A DNA stretch of 64,000 nt. Source: Sphagnum compactum (lineage: Eukaryota > Bryophyta > Sphagnopsida > Sphagnales). The notes beneath the pieces were generated by a model. It was not told the DNA's origin. It saw only the letters and a list, made by a program, of their open reading frames with translations, and searched no databases. Made by a program: the position numbers and the translations under genes. Below are positions 23,801 to 37,560 of the stretch, piece by piece; the stretch's first letter is position 1, and every line of letters begins with the position of its first letter. The stretch is taken from positions 15,000,875 through 15,064,874 of the forward strand of contig OZ234495.1 of assembly GCA_965153455.1 (NCBI GenBank). The letters are read 5' to 3'.

Positions 23801-26800
23801 AGGTTAACTCTTCCTCAGGAAGCCACAAAAAAGAACTGAACAAGGGAAGACAGAAACAAACAAAAAGCAAAAAACACACACCAGTATGAACAAAAGTGCC
23901 AGTCTCACACCTGTTCAGGGACCATCAACAGGGAGCATATAACAACATAACATGTTCTCATGTCTACACCCAGGCTCAAGGGCAATAGGCAACAATCCCA
24001 CATATAAAGCAATTAGAACAACACAGACACATATCCATGGTACTGCAGGGAAAACTCCAGAACAAAACTTTGAAGGTAACAGTTCCATGCATTTCAGCAA
24101 AACAAAAACAAAAATGATATCAATGACTGTAGTCATATTCTCATGAGTGCTATTCACAAAGTGTCAGACCATCATCCTCATTATGAAGTGATGGGCTACC
24201 ATGACCACCCATCAACTTCATCATCTCCACAGCAACACAACATATAAGTACCCTCAGGGACGAAGTAATGAGCCACTACCTTAAGGCCCACACAGAAAGA
24301 GTGAAGTTTATTGCCCCACTTGTCAGAGCCTTTGTTGTTTGCTAGATGTCGTGCTGCAACAGCAGCCACCAAGGAGGAATCCAGGCCACCAGACAGCAAC
24401 ACTCCAAAAGGCACATCTGTCATCATCCGTTTTATGACTGCCTGCCATGCCACATAGATGCCACAAAAAGTGACATCCCTACATTTCCTTGCTTAGAACC
24501 CCCGAACAAAAGATGCCAAATCAAAAATACCTCATACACAGGCCAGCAATCCCATTCAAGGGCTATTTAAGGGATATGTTATCTCTTTGGGTAGATGTAG
24601 CTCCCCAGGCTACATATATTCCAAGGCTTGCTATTCTATATCCATTCCTTCACTATAATTTTGCTATTAAACCATTAACTCCATAACAACACTTTGAAGG
24701 TTACCATTATGTCAGGAGTTAAACCACAACAAAGATGCCAGGAACAAGTGTGGTCATAACCTTGTGAGTGTCACTCCCAAAGTATCAGATCATCACCATC
24801 ATCATGAATGGCAGTGGCTAGCTGCCATTACTCTGACTTCATGAGCTCTGAACAGCAGCTATATGTATGTAATCATCTACTCAAAATTTCAGGCAAAAAA
24901 TCATATGAAAAACTGTGTCCTGAGTTTCTGTCACATTCTAGAAGCAGTAGGAAGACTCAGTCAAAAATTTGATTGTTTTCTCATTCAAGATGTAACTAGT
25001 GCATGTGGGTAAGCTTCATTCCACTTTAGCTTGTCCCTGTACAAGCAAGTATCTGAGCCATCAAACCCTAAAGACTGGCGACTTGCCACTTCACTACCAA
25101 CTCAGGACTTGTTCCTTGCTGAGCGTGACAAACAGAATTGATTTAAACCCTAAACCCTAAACCCACATAAAATCACTCTGTTCTTCCCTTTCTGTAATCA
25201 CATTGGAAGATTCTGAAGCCATTCATTAACTATAGAAGGAGAAAGACAGTATACCTTCTCAAATGCATGTCGCAGTGTCAGAGGATCATATGGTTCTGAT
25301 GGGATGATATCAGTGAACCAGGGTGGGTTGTAATACCTGCGCAGCCCCCCTACAAAAAGCACCACATGAACTCAAATTTCAGTTTCTCACATTTCAGACA
25401 GCTCTCTGCCAACAACATTGACTGAGGTAATTGTGCCCACTGCTCACCCTGCTTGCTGGAATATATATGGCCTGGGGGAAACTCCTCAAAACGCTCACAG
25501 TCATCTTTCAATGCCTTCATCTCTGAGGCAAACCAGACGGAACCTGCCATGTGCATCTGCTTCCTCAGCTTCATGTCATTCTTGTCAAGTAAAGTCAAGC
25601 TACACATTCACATGCAGCTCAATTAGTTTCTTAAATAAGCAAAATATTCTCATGCCCTCCTACCTAAAGTGAAACAAAAAAAGTCCAAAGTGAAGGTGAA
25701 GAAAGGAGACCATCAAGGCCCCACCCAAGGTAGAGTGGGGTGATGCCAATAGGATCACGTGCTGCAATGAACGATTGGTCTCGCGTGTCATATAAGACAA
25801 AGGAGAACATGCCATCCAGCTTGTTCACGACTGCCTCACCAATCTCCTCATACTGGACCATGCAATCCACATCCCACATAAGAATAGACAAAACAACAGC
25901 AGTGACCTCGAAACTTAAACCCTCAAAAATGCCCTAGTTGTTTGCAGCATTATCCTCCTTTTGTAGACTACTATCAGGCCTGTTATTGCCATTCACGTCA
26001 TAGCATGTGGGAGAATTCTTCAAATGCTATACAATGACTCCTTGAATATGATGCATACAACAAAGAAATGTATCCAATGAAGTCCAGAATATGATAGGCT
26101 TAGGTTGCACATGAATGTGGTAGAAGCGAGCAGATATGAAAACACCATCATTAAAACCAAAGCAAGAAAGATCTACATAATTTGACACCTTAAACCCTAT
26201 GCCAGAAGTACAGGAGAGAGAGAGAGAGAGCACCGGAGGAGGTACACACCAGATGAGCAATAACTTCACAGTCACTCTGTGTGTTATAGTTGTGCTGCTG
26301 CATTTCAGCCTTGAGAAGCTCATGGTTGTAAATTTCTCCGTTCACCTGAACAGCAAGCACATCCGGTAGATCAGAAAGATCGACTTCAGTAGCACAAATG
26401 CAACAGCCACTTTCCTGCTGAATCTACACACATTTCTACAGCAGAAATAAAATTGTATCAAAATAGAATAATATAAAACAGAGCAGGGTTTAAGGAAAAA
26501 GGGGGCAGGCGGCTTCTCACTGCAACAACGATTTCTTTGGTCTCATTGAACAACGGCTGGTCGCCTGACGCGGGATCAATGATGGCCAAGCGCTCATGTG
26601 CAAGGTAACATCCTCCGCCATCCCCAACAAAAAGCCCACTCCAGTCAGGCCCTCGGTGTCTCAACCTGCATCATCATTCACCAGACACATTTCCCGTTGC
26701 GTTCAATCACACACACATGCACACACACACACACACACACTACATTAGACTGTAGCTTCTCCATACTCCCACAGAAACTAGCAATCACACAGGCAACAAA

Positions 26801-26978
26801 AGAAGACTCCTCCAAGAAGAAAACCACAGAAGAAAGACGAGATAGGATAAAACAAAACAGCAAGGAACAACACAAGAAGAAGAAGAAACACTACACACCT
26901 GCGAGAGCACTCGAGAATGCGAGCTCGTCGTGCGGCAGATTTGTCATAGGAGCCTAGCACTGCCAGGATTCCACACAT
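20826..26978 (-). CDS. ASN: Asparagine synthetase (glutamine-hydrolysing), complete 14-exon gene
   Basis: Makes asparagine from aspartate, glutamine and ATP in the cytosol. Exons on the minus strand: 26899-26978, 26521-26665, 26250-26345, 25711-25852, 25448-25543, 25255-25349, 24280-24441, 23475-23555, 23107-23328, 22794-22928, 22487-22567, 22103-22189, 21798-21905, 20826-21077. All introns are GT-AG, phases agree throughout, and the sum is 1782 bp, 593 residues, normal for plants. The start is fixed by MCGI, whose Cys2 is the glutaminase nucleophile. [24 protein letters not shown] and [11 protein letters not shown] mark the glutaminase domain. SGGLDSS (235-241) is the ATP pyrophosphatase loop, followed by [12 protein letters not shown] (343-), [11 protein letters not shown] and [11 protein letters not shown] in the synthetase domain. 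The end of exon 14 after [19 protein letters not shown] is an acidic tail with PTKKPKL. Exon 14 starts at CAATCAGCA, chosen to give [13 protein letters not shown]. Confidence 0.96.
25144..25164. repeat. Three TAAACCC telomere-like units in an ASN intron
   Basis: TAAACCC occurs three times in perfect tandem inside the intron between ASN exons 6 and 7. Confidence 0.95.
26213..26230. repeat. (GA)n microsatellite in an ASN intron
   Basis: Nine GA units just downstream (on the gene strand) of exon 3. Confidence 0.9.
26706..26740. repeat. (AC)n microsatellite in the first ASN intron
   Basis: An interrupted CA run of about 17 units between exons 1 and 2. Confidence 0.92.
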
Positions 26979-27240
26979 GATGGATGACTGACTGCTGGGT
27001 TTGGAGAGCTTTCCCCTTTTTGGTCAGCAGTTGTTGGGCGCACAAAAACCGAGAGAGAGAGTGCGAGCGAGCAAGCCTGCCTGCCTGCCTCCCGAGCTCA
27101 CCGCAACAAACCGACCACACAGAAGAGAATGCAAAACAGACAGGCGAGAAAGACAAGGACAGGGGATTTTGGGGTTTTGGAAGACTTAAGAAAAAGTGCC
27201 TTCTCTCTCTCTCTCTCTCTCAGAGTGTGTGTTTGGTAAG
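26979..27240 (-). promoter_or_regulatory. Probable 5' leader and core promoter region of ASN
   Basis: On the gene strand it is rich in CT and GA runs, including a (GA)10 tract (27201-27221 on plus) and an AGGC-repeat block about 85-100 bases before the ATG. It also has a higher GC content than the flanks. CT-rich leaders are common in plants. I see no convincing TATA box, so the start of transcription is not placed. Confidence 0.45.
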
Positions 27241-27558
27241 ACCCCTAATTTTTCTTTTAAATTTTTTTTTCCAATTTAAAAAAAGAAAAAAATCCATTTG
27301 CAAATTTGTTTGTTCTGTAACTAATTGTTTTTTTTTTTCTGGGTGGCGAAATTTCGCTTTTTTTCTTAAAGAATATTTTTTAAAGAACGAGAATTTTGTG
27401 ATTTTAAAGGGGTTTTGTTCGCTATTTTAGATACTAAAAAAATTAAATTAGCCACATCGGGTATTCCCAGGTCATCACTTGTTGCAGCACTTTTGTAAAA
27501 ATACTACCGCCCGCCCAAGACAAGCCATATTTTGGTAAAGCCCAAAGCCAGCCAATGG

Positions 27559-27832
27559 CTTTACCATTTTGGCATAAATTAAATTATTTTTCGTTTTGTC
27601 GAACTTTTGGAAAAATTATTCATTATATGTATGGGTCGAAATTTTTAATAAATATAAAAAAATCAAGCAGCCTAGACAAACTAGACTGCTCCACAACAAT
27701 GACAAACTTCTGTGTATTATTTTTTTATAATCGTTATTTTGTCAAAAATTTCAAGAATAAAAAAACCAATTGCCAAAGTTAAGATTTCAAATTTAAATAA
27801 TTAATCGGCTATTTGTTGTGGAAATGGTAAAG
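27559..27832. repeat. MITE-like element, copy 2
   Basis: Perfect 11-bp terminal inverted repeats, CTTTACCATTT (27559-27569) and AAATGGTAAAG (27822-27832), bound a 274-bp AT-rich non-coding unit. It is homologous to 7951-8266 in the same orientation (shared AATTGCCAAAGTTAAGATTT-like block and others). A target-site duplication is not obvious. Confidence 0.75.
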
Positions 27833-28687
27833 GTACTACAATACTTTTCTTTTTGCTTGTGATACCCACCCCCAAAAAAAAAAGGAAATTGTGCTTGGTA
27901 AGGTGGCCTCCAAATACACTGCAGCATTTCTATGAGGTTGTGACAAGTGGGAGGCAATTGGGCGTGGGAGTGGGGGAGGGATCTTATATAAATTATTTAG
28001 GAACGGGACCTTACACCTGTAACACTCCCCTCTCTTGAAGAGAAGGCCTAAGGCCCAGTGTACCTTAGGAGTCCAAGGCCAATGTTCAACTCAAATCAAG
28101 CATTCCTATTGGTGCAAAAGTTGAAATCAGCCCTAAGGGCTTCACACTAGGACTGAACTTAATGGCCTTGTATTGGCCCCAAGGGTCAGAAAAGGATACC
28201 AATGAATTTGGGAAGGCAATTTTTGCAACCCTTGGGGCCAAACAACAAGCCAAAAATGCTCAAAGTTGGCACCAAGTTTTTTCAGCCCTCCTGACTCCTA
28301 GTCTAAGCTCCTAGTCTAAAGTGGGCCTAAGAGACAAGGTATCTCCTCTAGGGTGGCCTATGCCATTGGCCCCCATAAGCTATGAACTTGTTACCTAATT
28401 TAATTTCTCCTTCCCAAACCAAGTCTTTGTAATTTAGATCAATTTTCGATGACAAACATGATTCAAAACACCAATGTCTCCTCATGCACACATTAAGTTT
28501 AAAAATTTACAAAACCACCTCCATAAAATCCACACATCAAGCACTTTCCAACGGTTTAAAGAGCATGCCCCCAATTTCTTGACATTTTAAAATGTTGATT
28601 AAAATTAAAATTTTAGTGGCAAATTTTTTTTAATATTCTCCAAGTGCTGTACAATTTAGAAAATCTCCCTCCTTCCTTTTTGTTACC
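27833..28687. other. Intergenic, possible LTR-like fragment
   Basis: TATATAAATTATTTAGG near 27985, followed by CCTGTAACACTCCCCTC, resembles the TATA and R/U5 part of plant LTRs. I could not find a second copy in the window, so this is only a suggestion. Confidence 0.2.
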
Positions 28688-29903
28688 TTTGTTGGCCTTG
28701 CCTACCAAGGCAAGGATGTTGTGTTTCATTATAAGAGTATAGTAGCTTAAGGGATTTTTATAGGCCCCCCTAGGTAATAATAATAGGTCTTTTTTTCATA
28801 TGAGGATTTTTGAAAGATTTTTGAATCATTATAATTACCATTATTCATATCACAATATTATTGTAGTTGATGGAAATATATGTATAATTTCAAATTTGAA
28901 AAAAGAATTCTTTTTTTGAAATAAAATAAAATTCATTTTGTCAATGTGGAAACTGACCCTAGGCTACGGTAGCTTACAAATAACACTCGTCTTTGGTTTG
29001 CAAAGTGCATCACTTTACTGGGGTTCGGAATATATGCGGATATAATGTTGAGTCTTGAGTGTTTTCATCTTGGTGGAAACCAGTGTTGGGCGGGTATCAA
29101 AAAGGAGCTGAGAACCGATCAGGGATTAAAGTCGGTTCTCACCTTGAATATTTCAGGGTATCATCATCAAAGGTGGTACCCTTTTTGAAACCTGCCTCTC
29201 AGTTCTCAATGAGTTGAGACCCAGGTGAAATTATTTTTTTATACATTTTTGAAAAAAACCATGCCTGGATTTGTTGAAGATTATTATTATTATTATTATT
29301 ATTATTATTTTAAAAAGGACCTGGGCCAAGTCTCATAAAAAAAAGTCTTCTAAAACCCAGACCCGATGATTTTTTTAAAAAAAACAGAAAACCACCCGAC
29401 ACTCTCGTGGAAACATGAAAAACAACAATTTCTTACAAAGTCACATTTTCTTAGGTCAAGTTTCTTGCATTGTGATACCCGGTGCTAGTCAAGCAACGCA
29501 TTGTAAATACTTGCACATATTGATATAGATATGCATAAATTGCTTTTTCAAATGCATTTTTCTAAACCCACTAGAAAAATCTTCTGGTTGAACAAGGGGT
29601 GTGCCACACTTTGGCCTTGCCATTTACATTAAAAATTAATCTTAAATGCAAAAGAAGAATTATGGAAACTCAAATAATTTAACCATATAAAACTATAATT
29701 TTCCAAAAAATCCTTCAAGATATTATTATAACTCTATAATAACTAATCTCAAGTTTCAACACAAGCCAAAATATCATCCTTTCAAAAATCCTCATATAAA
29801 AAGAGACCTATAGGTACCTAGGGGCCTATAAAAATCCCTTAAGCTACTATACTATAATGAATCTAAACACAATATCCTTGCCTACCAAGGCAAGGGCAAC
29901 AAA
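28688..29903. mobile_element. Foldback element with long terminal inverted repeats, 1.2 kb
   Basis: TTTGTTG at 28688 and CAACAAA ending at 29903 bound two inverted arms of about 150-250 bp. Shared blocks are GCAAGGAT, TATAGTAGCTTAAGGGAT, TTTATAGGCCCC and ATGAGGATTTTTGAAAG. Each outer tip is itself a palindrome (CCTTGCC-N-GGCAAGG type). The middle is non-coding and has an (ATT)n run at 29281-29309. No transposase is present, so it would be non-autonomous. A third copy of one arm lies at 54797-54993. Confidence 0.75.
29281..29309. repeat. (ATT)n microsatellite
   Basis: About ten uninterrupted TTA units inside the foldback element. Confidence 0.95.
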
Positions 29904-32900
29904 TAGTCTTGTTGTTGTTGACATATTGCCAAGGATAGGTCTTGGTTTATTTTGAATTTTGTTTAATAAGGAAACACTTAATTTTGCCAATTAAAGGTGG
30001 TTGAGGGACATTTTGCCTTATAAAGCTATAGTGTGTCCATTACAAAAGTTGATCACTTTGTAACTATCATAATGTGGGCAATGTGACCTTGTTAGTATTG
30101 GGTTGCTTATATAATAGCAATGCAATGTTGGGTGGGTATATAGTTTCTAATATATCAGCTAGATAATGATAAATACAAAATTTTCAAGGTATTTAAGCTT
30201 CGAACAATTTCCCAAATTGGGTAAGGGTGTAAATGCTTTGCAATATTTGCATTTTTGGGTAAGGGTAAATGAGGAACATTTACTCTATTTGTATGATATA
30301 GGTAGGGATAAATATTTTGTCATCTATCCTTCAAATATCATATGGGTATATGTGGGTTAAAAGATAATTTACACAAGTATGGCACATTTCAAAGTCAAAA
30401 AAGACAAATTACTTTTGCAATTGGCACTACAAACATGAACTCATGAAATTTCAAACACCTTATCAAAATTTTGAAAAAATATAATAAATCAATCAATAAT
30501 ACATTTAAATGGCAAATGGTAATAAAATCTAAAAGACTTCCAAGAACATATAGTAAGAGATTTTTCCAAAGTAATTAATGTAATAAATAAAAATAAAATG
30601 CTAAAAGAACATATATTCAATAGTTAGACACGATAATTTGAATTAGTCCATCATAACCACATGCAACGCAAAATATGGAGATGTACATATGCCGTATAAT
30701 GATTTTGGCATATGCCCTTTGTTTACCTTTCCAAAACAATTACCCTTCCTTAAGTAAGTGTAAACCTCAACCATATATTAGCCAGGTACAATAAAAACAA
30801 AGTAAGTCTAAAATATTTATCAATGGGGTTAGATAATTAAAAATGGAACCAAAAGTATTTATCAATTATGTTAGGTGTATATTCACCTTGTGGTATATTC
30901 ATGGTTATATTAGGATGATAAATTTACCCACTCAACATTGGTTGAATGGTGTATTACATCACAACTAGTTGCAAGGTGATTGACCATGGTACCAACTATC
31001 AACCATGTAGATTATAGGTTTCTAAGATGAATCATACATCATCTCATGGGTGAATATTGATGTTTTCTTCACTAATTTTCAATGATGTTTGTAAGTTTCT
31101 TTGAAATTGTTTTGTCATGTCATAAAGAATTAATCAAGAATCATACATAATATCAACTATGGCCTATCGTAAAAAAGAGTAAAAATGACAAATAAAAGAG
31201 GGAGCATTGAGATCTTTGACTTAAAGACTTATTTTGGATTCATAAATGGATTGTGTGTGTGATATGTTTGTACTTATTATTATAGGTTTTAATAACATCA
31301 AACATGAATGAAAATCAATATGTGTTAAAACACTAGATTCTAGGAAAGCGTATGTCAAATAATTTAAAATTTCATCCATGAAAGGATAGGCGTTATAAAA
31401 TATGAAAGTATGTTAAACTTGTCATATTGATTTGTATTTAATAAATTTCAAGTTGATTATAAATATTTGTCAAACCTAGATGAAAAGAATAGTATTGTTC
31501 ATTCTCTCATTTCTAATTCTCATATTTTTTATGTTCGTGTTTTTTCATTGCAACTTGTATGTGGATTTGTATTGAATGAAATCTATGATAAAATTAACCC
31601 AATAATATTTCTACTTGTGAAAATGTTGATAAGGCAAAATGTTATGTGGACTTGGTGAGTGGTTTCCATATCAAAGATTGGAGACCTCAATATCTTGAAC
31701 TGAAATCACCCATAGACCTATAGTTTGATATTTATTTTATGTGAGTTGTACATCCAAAAGGGCGTTCATGTTGTGCAATGTTTTATTTCCTTTAATCTAT
31801 TTTCATGCTATAAGGAATTTATTTTGAGAAAAACTATCATAAAGTTAGAGTGACCTTAGGTTATAAAATCAAATTAATAATTTTTCTAAGGTGAATTTAC
31901 ATACAAATTGGTAGCCTTTATATAAATCACATGGACATGCTAGGATTGATCACATAAGTCCTATGTCATCATGATGTAAAACCTTGCCAATAGTATTAAG
32001 GAAAAGGATTGTTGAACATGTCATTTTTTTCCATTTTAATAAATTGGCCAAATGACAAAAAATTCAAATTCAAAAATGCAATTTCATTAATGTAAAAAGA
32101 AAATAAAATTAGGTACATATTTGTTTGGTTTTGTTACCATTGTGTCATTTCATTTAAAATATTAATTTTGAAATTTTTGCAACAAATTAAACTTTTCACA
32201 AGCCTAAGGGCAACGTGGACACATGCAAGGTTCAATTTCAAATTTAAAATGTCATCTAGATTCAACAAAATCAATGCATCATTTTCTTAAATAGGCCTCA
32301 TTTCAATTGACCATAAGATCACAACAAGCACTTGGGGGCAAATCCATCTTTAGGTGGTATCACTAAGAAGATCACACCCTTAATTACCTTAAACACATTC
32401 AACTTTAGGACAACATATAATTTAGTTAAATAATATTTTCAATTTAAATTAATTTTATATCAAAAGATTACCAAAGTTGTGTAGAATTTGAAACTTCAAT
32501 TGGATTTACAAAACTTTGAGTTATAATATTCCAAATGAGTGGTCAAGGAAAAAGTTTTAGGAAAATAAGATTTCATGTTCCTTTGTTCAAGAACACAAAA
32601 GGAACATTTTTATAAAAAAATTCTAGGAAGGCCTAAAATGATATTTTAAAATTTTGATTAATAAATATTGAATTGAATCAATCATAATTTTGAACAATTT
32701 TCGAATGTTGGGACTAAAAGGTTTTGAAGGGCCATTACATTCATGTTTACAAATTTGTAATATTTCCTATTTTTTTGTTTTAATTAACAATTGGGGCCAT
32801 ACCTTAATTACTATAGTTGATAAACAAAAAAAAGGTTTTTAAATGTTGCAACTTGACATTTAATGATAAAGGGTTAGGAATTTTAATAACACATGTCAAG

Positions 32901-35700
32901 AACATTTCGGGAACACAAATTTTGTACTTGTGTAGCTTATGTAGGTGTAGACAATTTTCCATAATGTGTATATAAATGGGGAACACAAAATTCATGTGCG
33001 TAAAAATCGGGCAAAGAGGAGCCAATGACAACCTCCTAAGTCATTATGACTAGTCCTAAAAAGATTATGTGGTAGCACGGGATTAGATGAAAAGTCTTGA
33101 GATAGTGCTAAACAACAGTGCTTAAACAATGTTTTTAAATTATTTCACTATGTTAAAAAACACTAGTTACGAGCTTTAAAATGTGTTGAAAAATATTATG
33201 TATTTATTGGATTACCTTTAAAACTTATTTGAATGTTAGAGTAATATATTAGAAAGGGCTTCATATAAATACAACATATACTTTCAATGTTAATTTAGTT
33301 TATGAGATGTATGAACATTAAAACCAAGGACTAATTATACAAAAATTAACTCCTATTAGCTTGGTTTTACCCATATGGCGTAAATCAATAGTAAATATCA
33401 TAATTAAAAAAAAATTTAATTAAATTAAATTGAGTCCATCTTTCCTTGGATTTTGGTGAAATGGTTCTAGTGGTACCACCCAAAGCTTTTTTTGCCCTAG
33501 GTTCCTACAATGGGGGCCGAATGAAGGTAACCCCAAACTAATGTGCATCCTTCTACAATTTTGTATGCAACATTTGACACATGAAATGTAAAACATATAA
33601 ATCTTCAAATTTCACAAGGTCTTTTAAGTGCTTTAGTTATTCACACATGGTAATTTCCCAAATCATGGTTAAATATTATGTTTAGTTTTGGGATGGTGGC
33701 TTATGGTTGATGACAATCTTTCTACTTTAAATTACCAAAGCTAAATATGTGCAAGCATTGTGGGAGTCTAGTTATGTCATGTGCACTTACATCAAGGTTG
33801 AAAATTGGATGTTGAATTTCTTCCAAGCTTTAACAAGCATCACATGACTAGTTATTCAAGAAAACTATTCTTGATTCTATGATTTAAATAAGTTGAAATA
33901 ATTCTTTTTAAAACATTATGAACAAAAAATTGTTTCATTATAATATTATGTTAAGGTTTGTATTTTAAAATTTCCCAAATACATTTTATTTTCAAATATT
34001 TTAAAAGTTCTTCTAAAAGTCCTTTTAAGCAATTAAAACAATAACTACATTGTTTTAAAAGTTGTTTTACATTTTTTTTAATTTTTCAATTTGATTTCAA
34101 AATTTTCTATATTTTACATAATAAAATTATGAATGCTTATATTTAAGTAAATTCAAAAACTTCCACATCAACTTAAGTTACCATCTTAAAACATGACCAT
34201 TGATTACAAGAATGTTGGTACATTATAAACAAAATCCCCTAAGAGAAAGCAAAATCATGGACTTCCTTTCTTTTGAGCAATATAAGATATCTTTTTCAAT
34301 CAACAACATCTAATTTACGTACAATATTAAAATTGTGTAATAACCTCCAACATATATGTTGTAGTAAAAAATAAAGATAAAAATGATTTCTTTTAAAACC
34401 ATGTTAATGAAAGAATGAATATATAATAGATACCAAGTTCTAAAAACCTATCAAAGCCCATAGAATGTTTCCCTATCTACATACTTGATGTTATTTTTGT
34501 GTGGATTTTGAACCCCTTGAATTGCAATACCATGGAATTTTTTTCATAAATTCACCATTAAATTAAATAGATCTTACATCAAACTATTAAATTGTTCAAT
34601 TTTTTAATGATGCTAAGATCACCACAATTCATATGGTAGCCCACTTGATGCCGGGAGAAAATATTTCTTAAAAGTTGATATGCATTGGTTTATTCCTTCA
34701 TTTGGCCACCAATTTGGCTTTCAACTTTTCAACCCCTTCCATCTATGGTCACCCTAACTTTTATCCAATAAAAATAACATCTAGAATGACCATATTCCTT
34801 TCATCTCGGATTCCTTCTTCTTGGATTAGTTGCTATTTTTAAATATGAAACTTGAACTTTTGTAACTTCACAAAAAAGAATGTAGTTTTTTGAATAAAAA
34901 GGAATATTTCAAATCTAATTTAATGGTGCTTGTCCTGGGAACAAATATTTGAAAGTTGCTTTTGGTAATGATTAGTCCTCATGTTCATGTGGAAAAAAGG
35001 TCTCTTTCTATTGTTGGTGGTTTAAGACTTGGGTTATCAATTTCTTGAGGTCATGTTATCTTTAAAACCACTTCATCTTAAAAAACTCCACGAACAAATG
35101 AATCACTATTTCAACTACATGGTATAGAAGGTCTAAGCATGATAAAATATGCCAAAAAAACAATCATAAGAAAATTGAATTTCAAAAATAGTCTTTTTTC
35201 AACATTAACATTAAAAAAGGTATTAAAAAATATTTAACTTGCATTTTGAAATCATTAAGCACTTCATTGATTTATTGTATGTGGAATATAAAGTTTGAAA
35301 AAAAATTATATAAGGAAAGTGGATGAAAAGTATGTTTTAAATTGGATGGTTGTTCAAATTTTTCAAAATACTTTTACATTAACTTGAACTTTGATAGATT
35401 ATGACTATAATATGAAAAGTTGAAATTATATTCATACACACTAGGCCTTTATCAACTTGAAAATATAATAATTAATTGATGTTTTACTTTCATGTACTTG
35501 TAATTTTATTTTACAAAATTGTAGCACATATTTTCTAGAATTTACTTTTAAAAATATGTTTTTAAATGCAATGACATCAAAGAACTTCTTATTGGTGATC
35601 ATTGACTTAAAATAATATTCATGGATTCAATATATTAAGGTCTCCTTTATGGATATTTTCCATAAAAGTAGCAAGTGTCTCTGACTAGGATACTTTACCA
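29904..35700. other. Long AT-rich intergenic stretch
   Basis: Short ORFs only on both strands. The part nearest 35.7 kb may hold the reverse-transcriptase end of the copia relic, but I could not recognise its motifs. Nothing else is supported. Confidence 0.45.
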
Positions 35701-35739
35701 TGCTTATGCCCTAGAATAAACTATTTTCCTTCAAAACAA

Positions 35740-37560
35740 AAGTTCCAAGTGTATATTTCATTAAACACTACCTCCTTCATAATAAATATCTTATGATTTT
35801 TTTGGTTATTTTTTATATATACCCTTTTGAGGTGTCATCATAATGCACAAAGATTCCACATAATTCTTTCAAATTGAACTTGCCACCCTTTATCTTAAAC
35901 ACATGTATGTAGGTGAGGCAATTGAAAATACCTCAAGGTGGCTTGTCGATGTAGACATGTTTGGGGTTAGCCCATCATTCAACCTAAATGAGTCATGGTT
36001 AGTTAAACAAGTTACAACATTTATAACTTTTGTCCACAAAAAGTTTGGCAATTGAACATTCACAACCATGTTTCTAACTTTGTCCAAAATTGTTCAATTT
36101 TTCTCTTTGTCATATCACTACATAGTGTGGCATATCTACTATGGAGTCCATTGGTGTTTTGTATTATGCATTTCACAAAATTTGTGGTAGACTTACAATA
36201 AAAACTCATTACCCCTATCACCATTTTCATTGGTTTCCATTAACATCTCACAAGTCTTAAACTTCTTGAATGTTCATGTCTCCAATTAATGATAAGAAAA
36301 ACATTCCAATCTTCATAGAGTAATCATCTATGAAAGTGAATCTACATACTTTGAACATCTAAGTGATCGGTGTCCAATTGGACCATTCAAATTTATGTAT
36401 TAATTTGTCTTACATTGATGTGAGTGGTTGCAATGTAAGATGGATCACTTTTGGTGTCATAGTGATGAGTTTTGCTAAAAAAATATCATTGAGATGCATA
36501 TGGCAAAGATTGTATATAACCATAAATTTGGCAATTGGCAACTGGTTTTAGATTAATAACTCATTATGAAAACATATGTCAACCTTTCCTTGAGCACACT
36601 GTATTTGTGTTGCTTCCCCATGGCCCAATCATTACAAATCTTTACAATGATTGAAATATAAGGAATTTCATTAAAGTAACATACATTAGAGAACTCATGT
36701 AGGTAGGTTGGAAACCAATATGACCCATTCACTTGTGCTACAACTCCATAACGGGTTGTTGTTTTTCAAAGAAAAATAGTGGTGAAGCTTGTTAATGCTT
36801 TTCCAACATTGCCATCTCTAACTTACACAATCCAAATTCATAGAATATCTATGGTGTATAGTCAAAACTTTGTGAAGCATGATTGCTATAGTAATCTAAT
36901 ATTTATGTTTTTCAAATATTACAACATGTTGTGTATTTGTATTAACATTTATAATAAATACCCTTCCCAAAGTTTGATCATCATCATCTTTTGATGGTCT
37001 TCCCTCTTTTGTTAGTGGGTTTATTCACATTCATGTTTTTCATTGGTGAGCAAAGCTTTGTTGATGGTATGACATTGCTTACTCTCATGCTTTCGTTCTT
37101 TCAAGAATAATTCAGTTGAAAGTTTATCAAATGTGAACACATGATCTCCACTAATGTAGCTTGGGTGAAGCCTTCAAAAGATTATGACAAGGCATATTTC
37201 AACATAATTCATGCAAGTATAGTTTCTTCCAATGTCTTTGAACCAATGATCACTATATGGTGATTTCCTTGATCTTTTTCAAGAGTGAACAATTGAAGAT
37301 ATTTTTCCATCTTAATGGACAAGAGTTTGTTGATGAAGTACATGTTGCATGGAATATTGTGAGTTAAAAAAATTGTTATAATCCTTCGAACACATTTGTG
37401 AATCTTTTGTGTTTGCAATGTAGGGGATCATATCATCCTTGGTTGAAGTTATGATTATCAAGCCAATGCATTATATTTTCTCTTGATTGTAATAGTAGTG
37501 GGTGTAGTTGCAACTTGAACACTTGATCATCTTCCAACAACTCCCACATTGACCACTTTA
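35740..37560 (-). mobile_element. Ty1/copia retrotransposon relic: gag to integrase
   Basis: On the minus strand, in order: gag text (IANTKDSQMC; NIPCNMYFINKLLSIKME at about 37330; FDKLSTELFLKERKHE at about 37090), then pre-integrase text AMGKQHKYS (about 36620). Integrase text TFIDDYSMKIGMFFL (about 36300-36345) follows, then LPNFLWTKVINVVTCLTN (about 36020-36075), HYDDTSKGY (about 35830) and KIFIMKEVVFNE (about 35775). Stops and shifts break all frames, so it is dead. Reverse transcriptase and RNase H are not recognised further down. A sequence at 37822-37836 reads TGGCATCATGGCT on the minus strand, near the initiator-Met tRNA primer site TGGTATCAGAGC. LTRs are not delimited. Confidence 0.85.

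Noticed and set aside
24196-24570. Plus-strand ORFs opposite the ASN exons
   Set aside because: The minus strand carries the conserved SGGLDSS exon, so the plus-strand ORFs are shadows.
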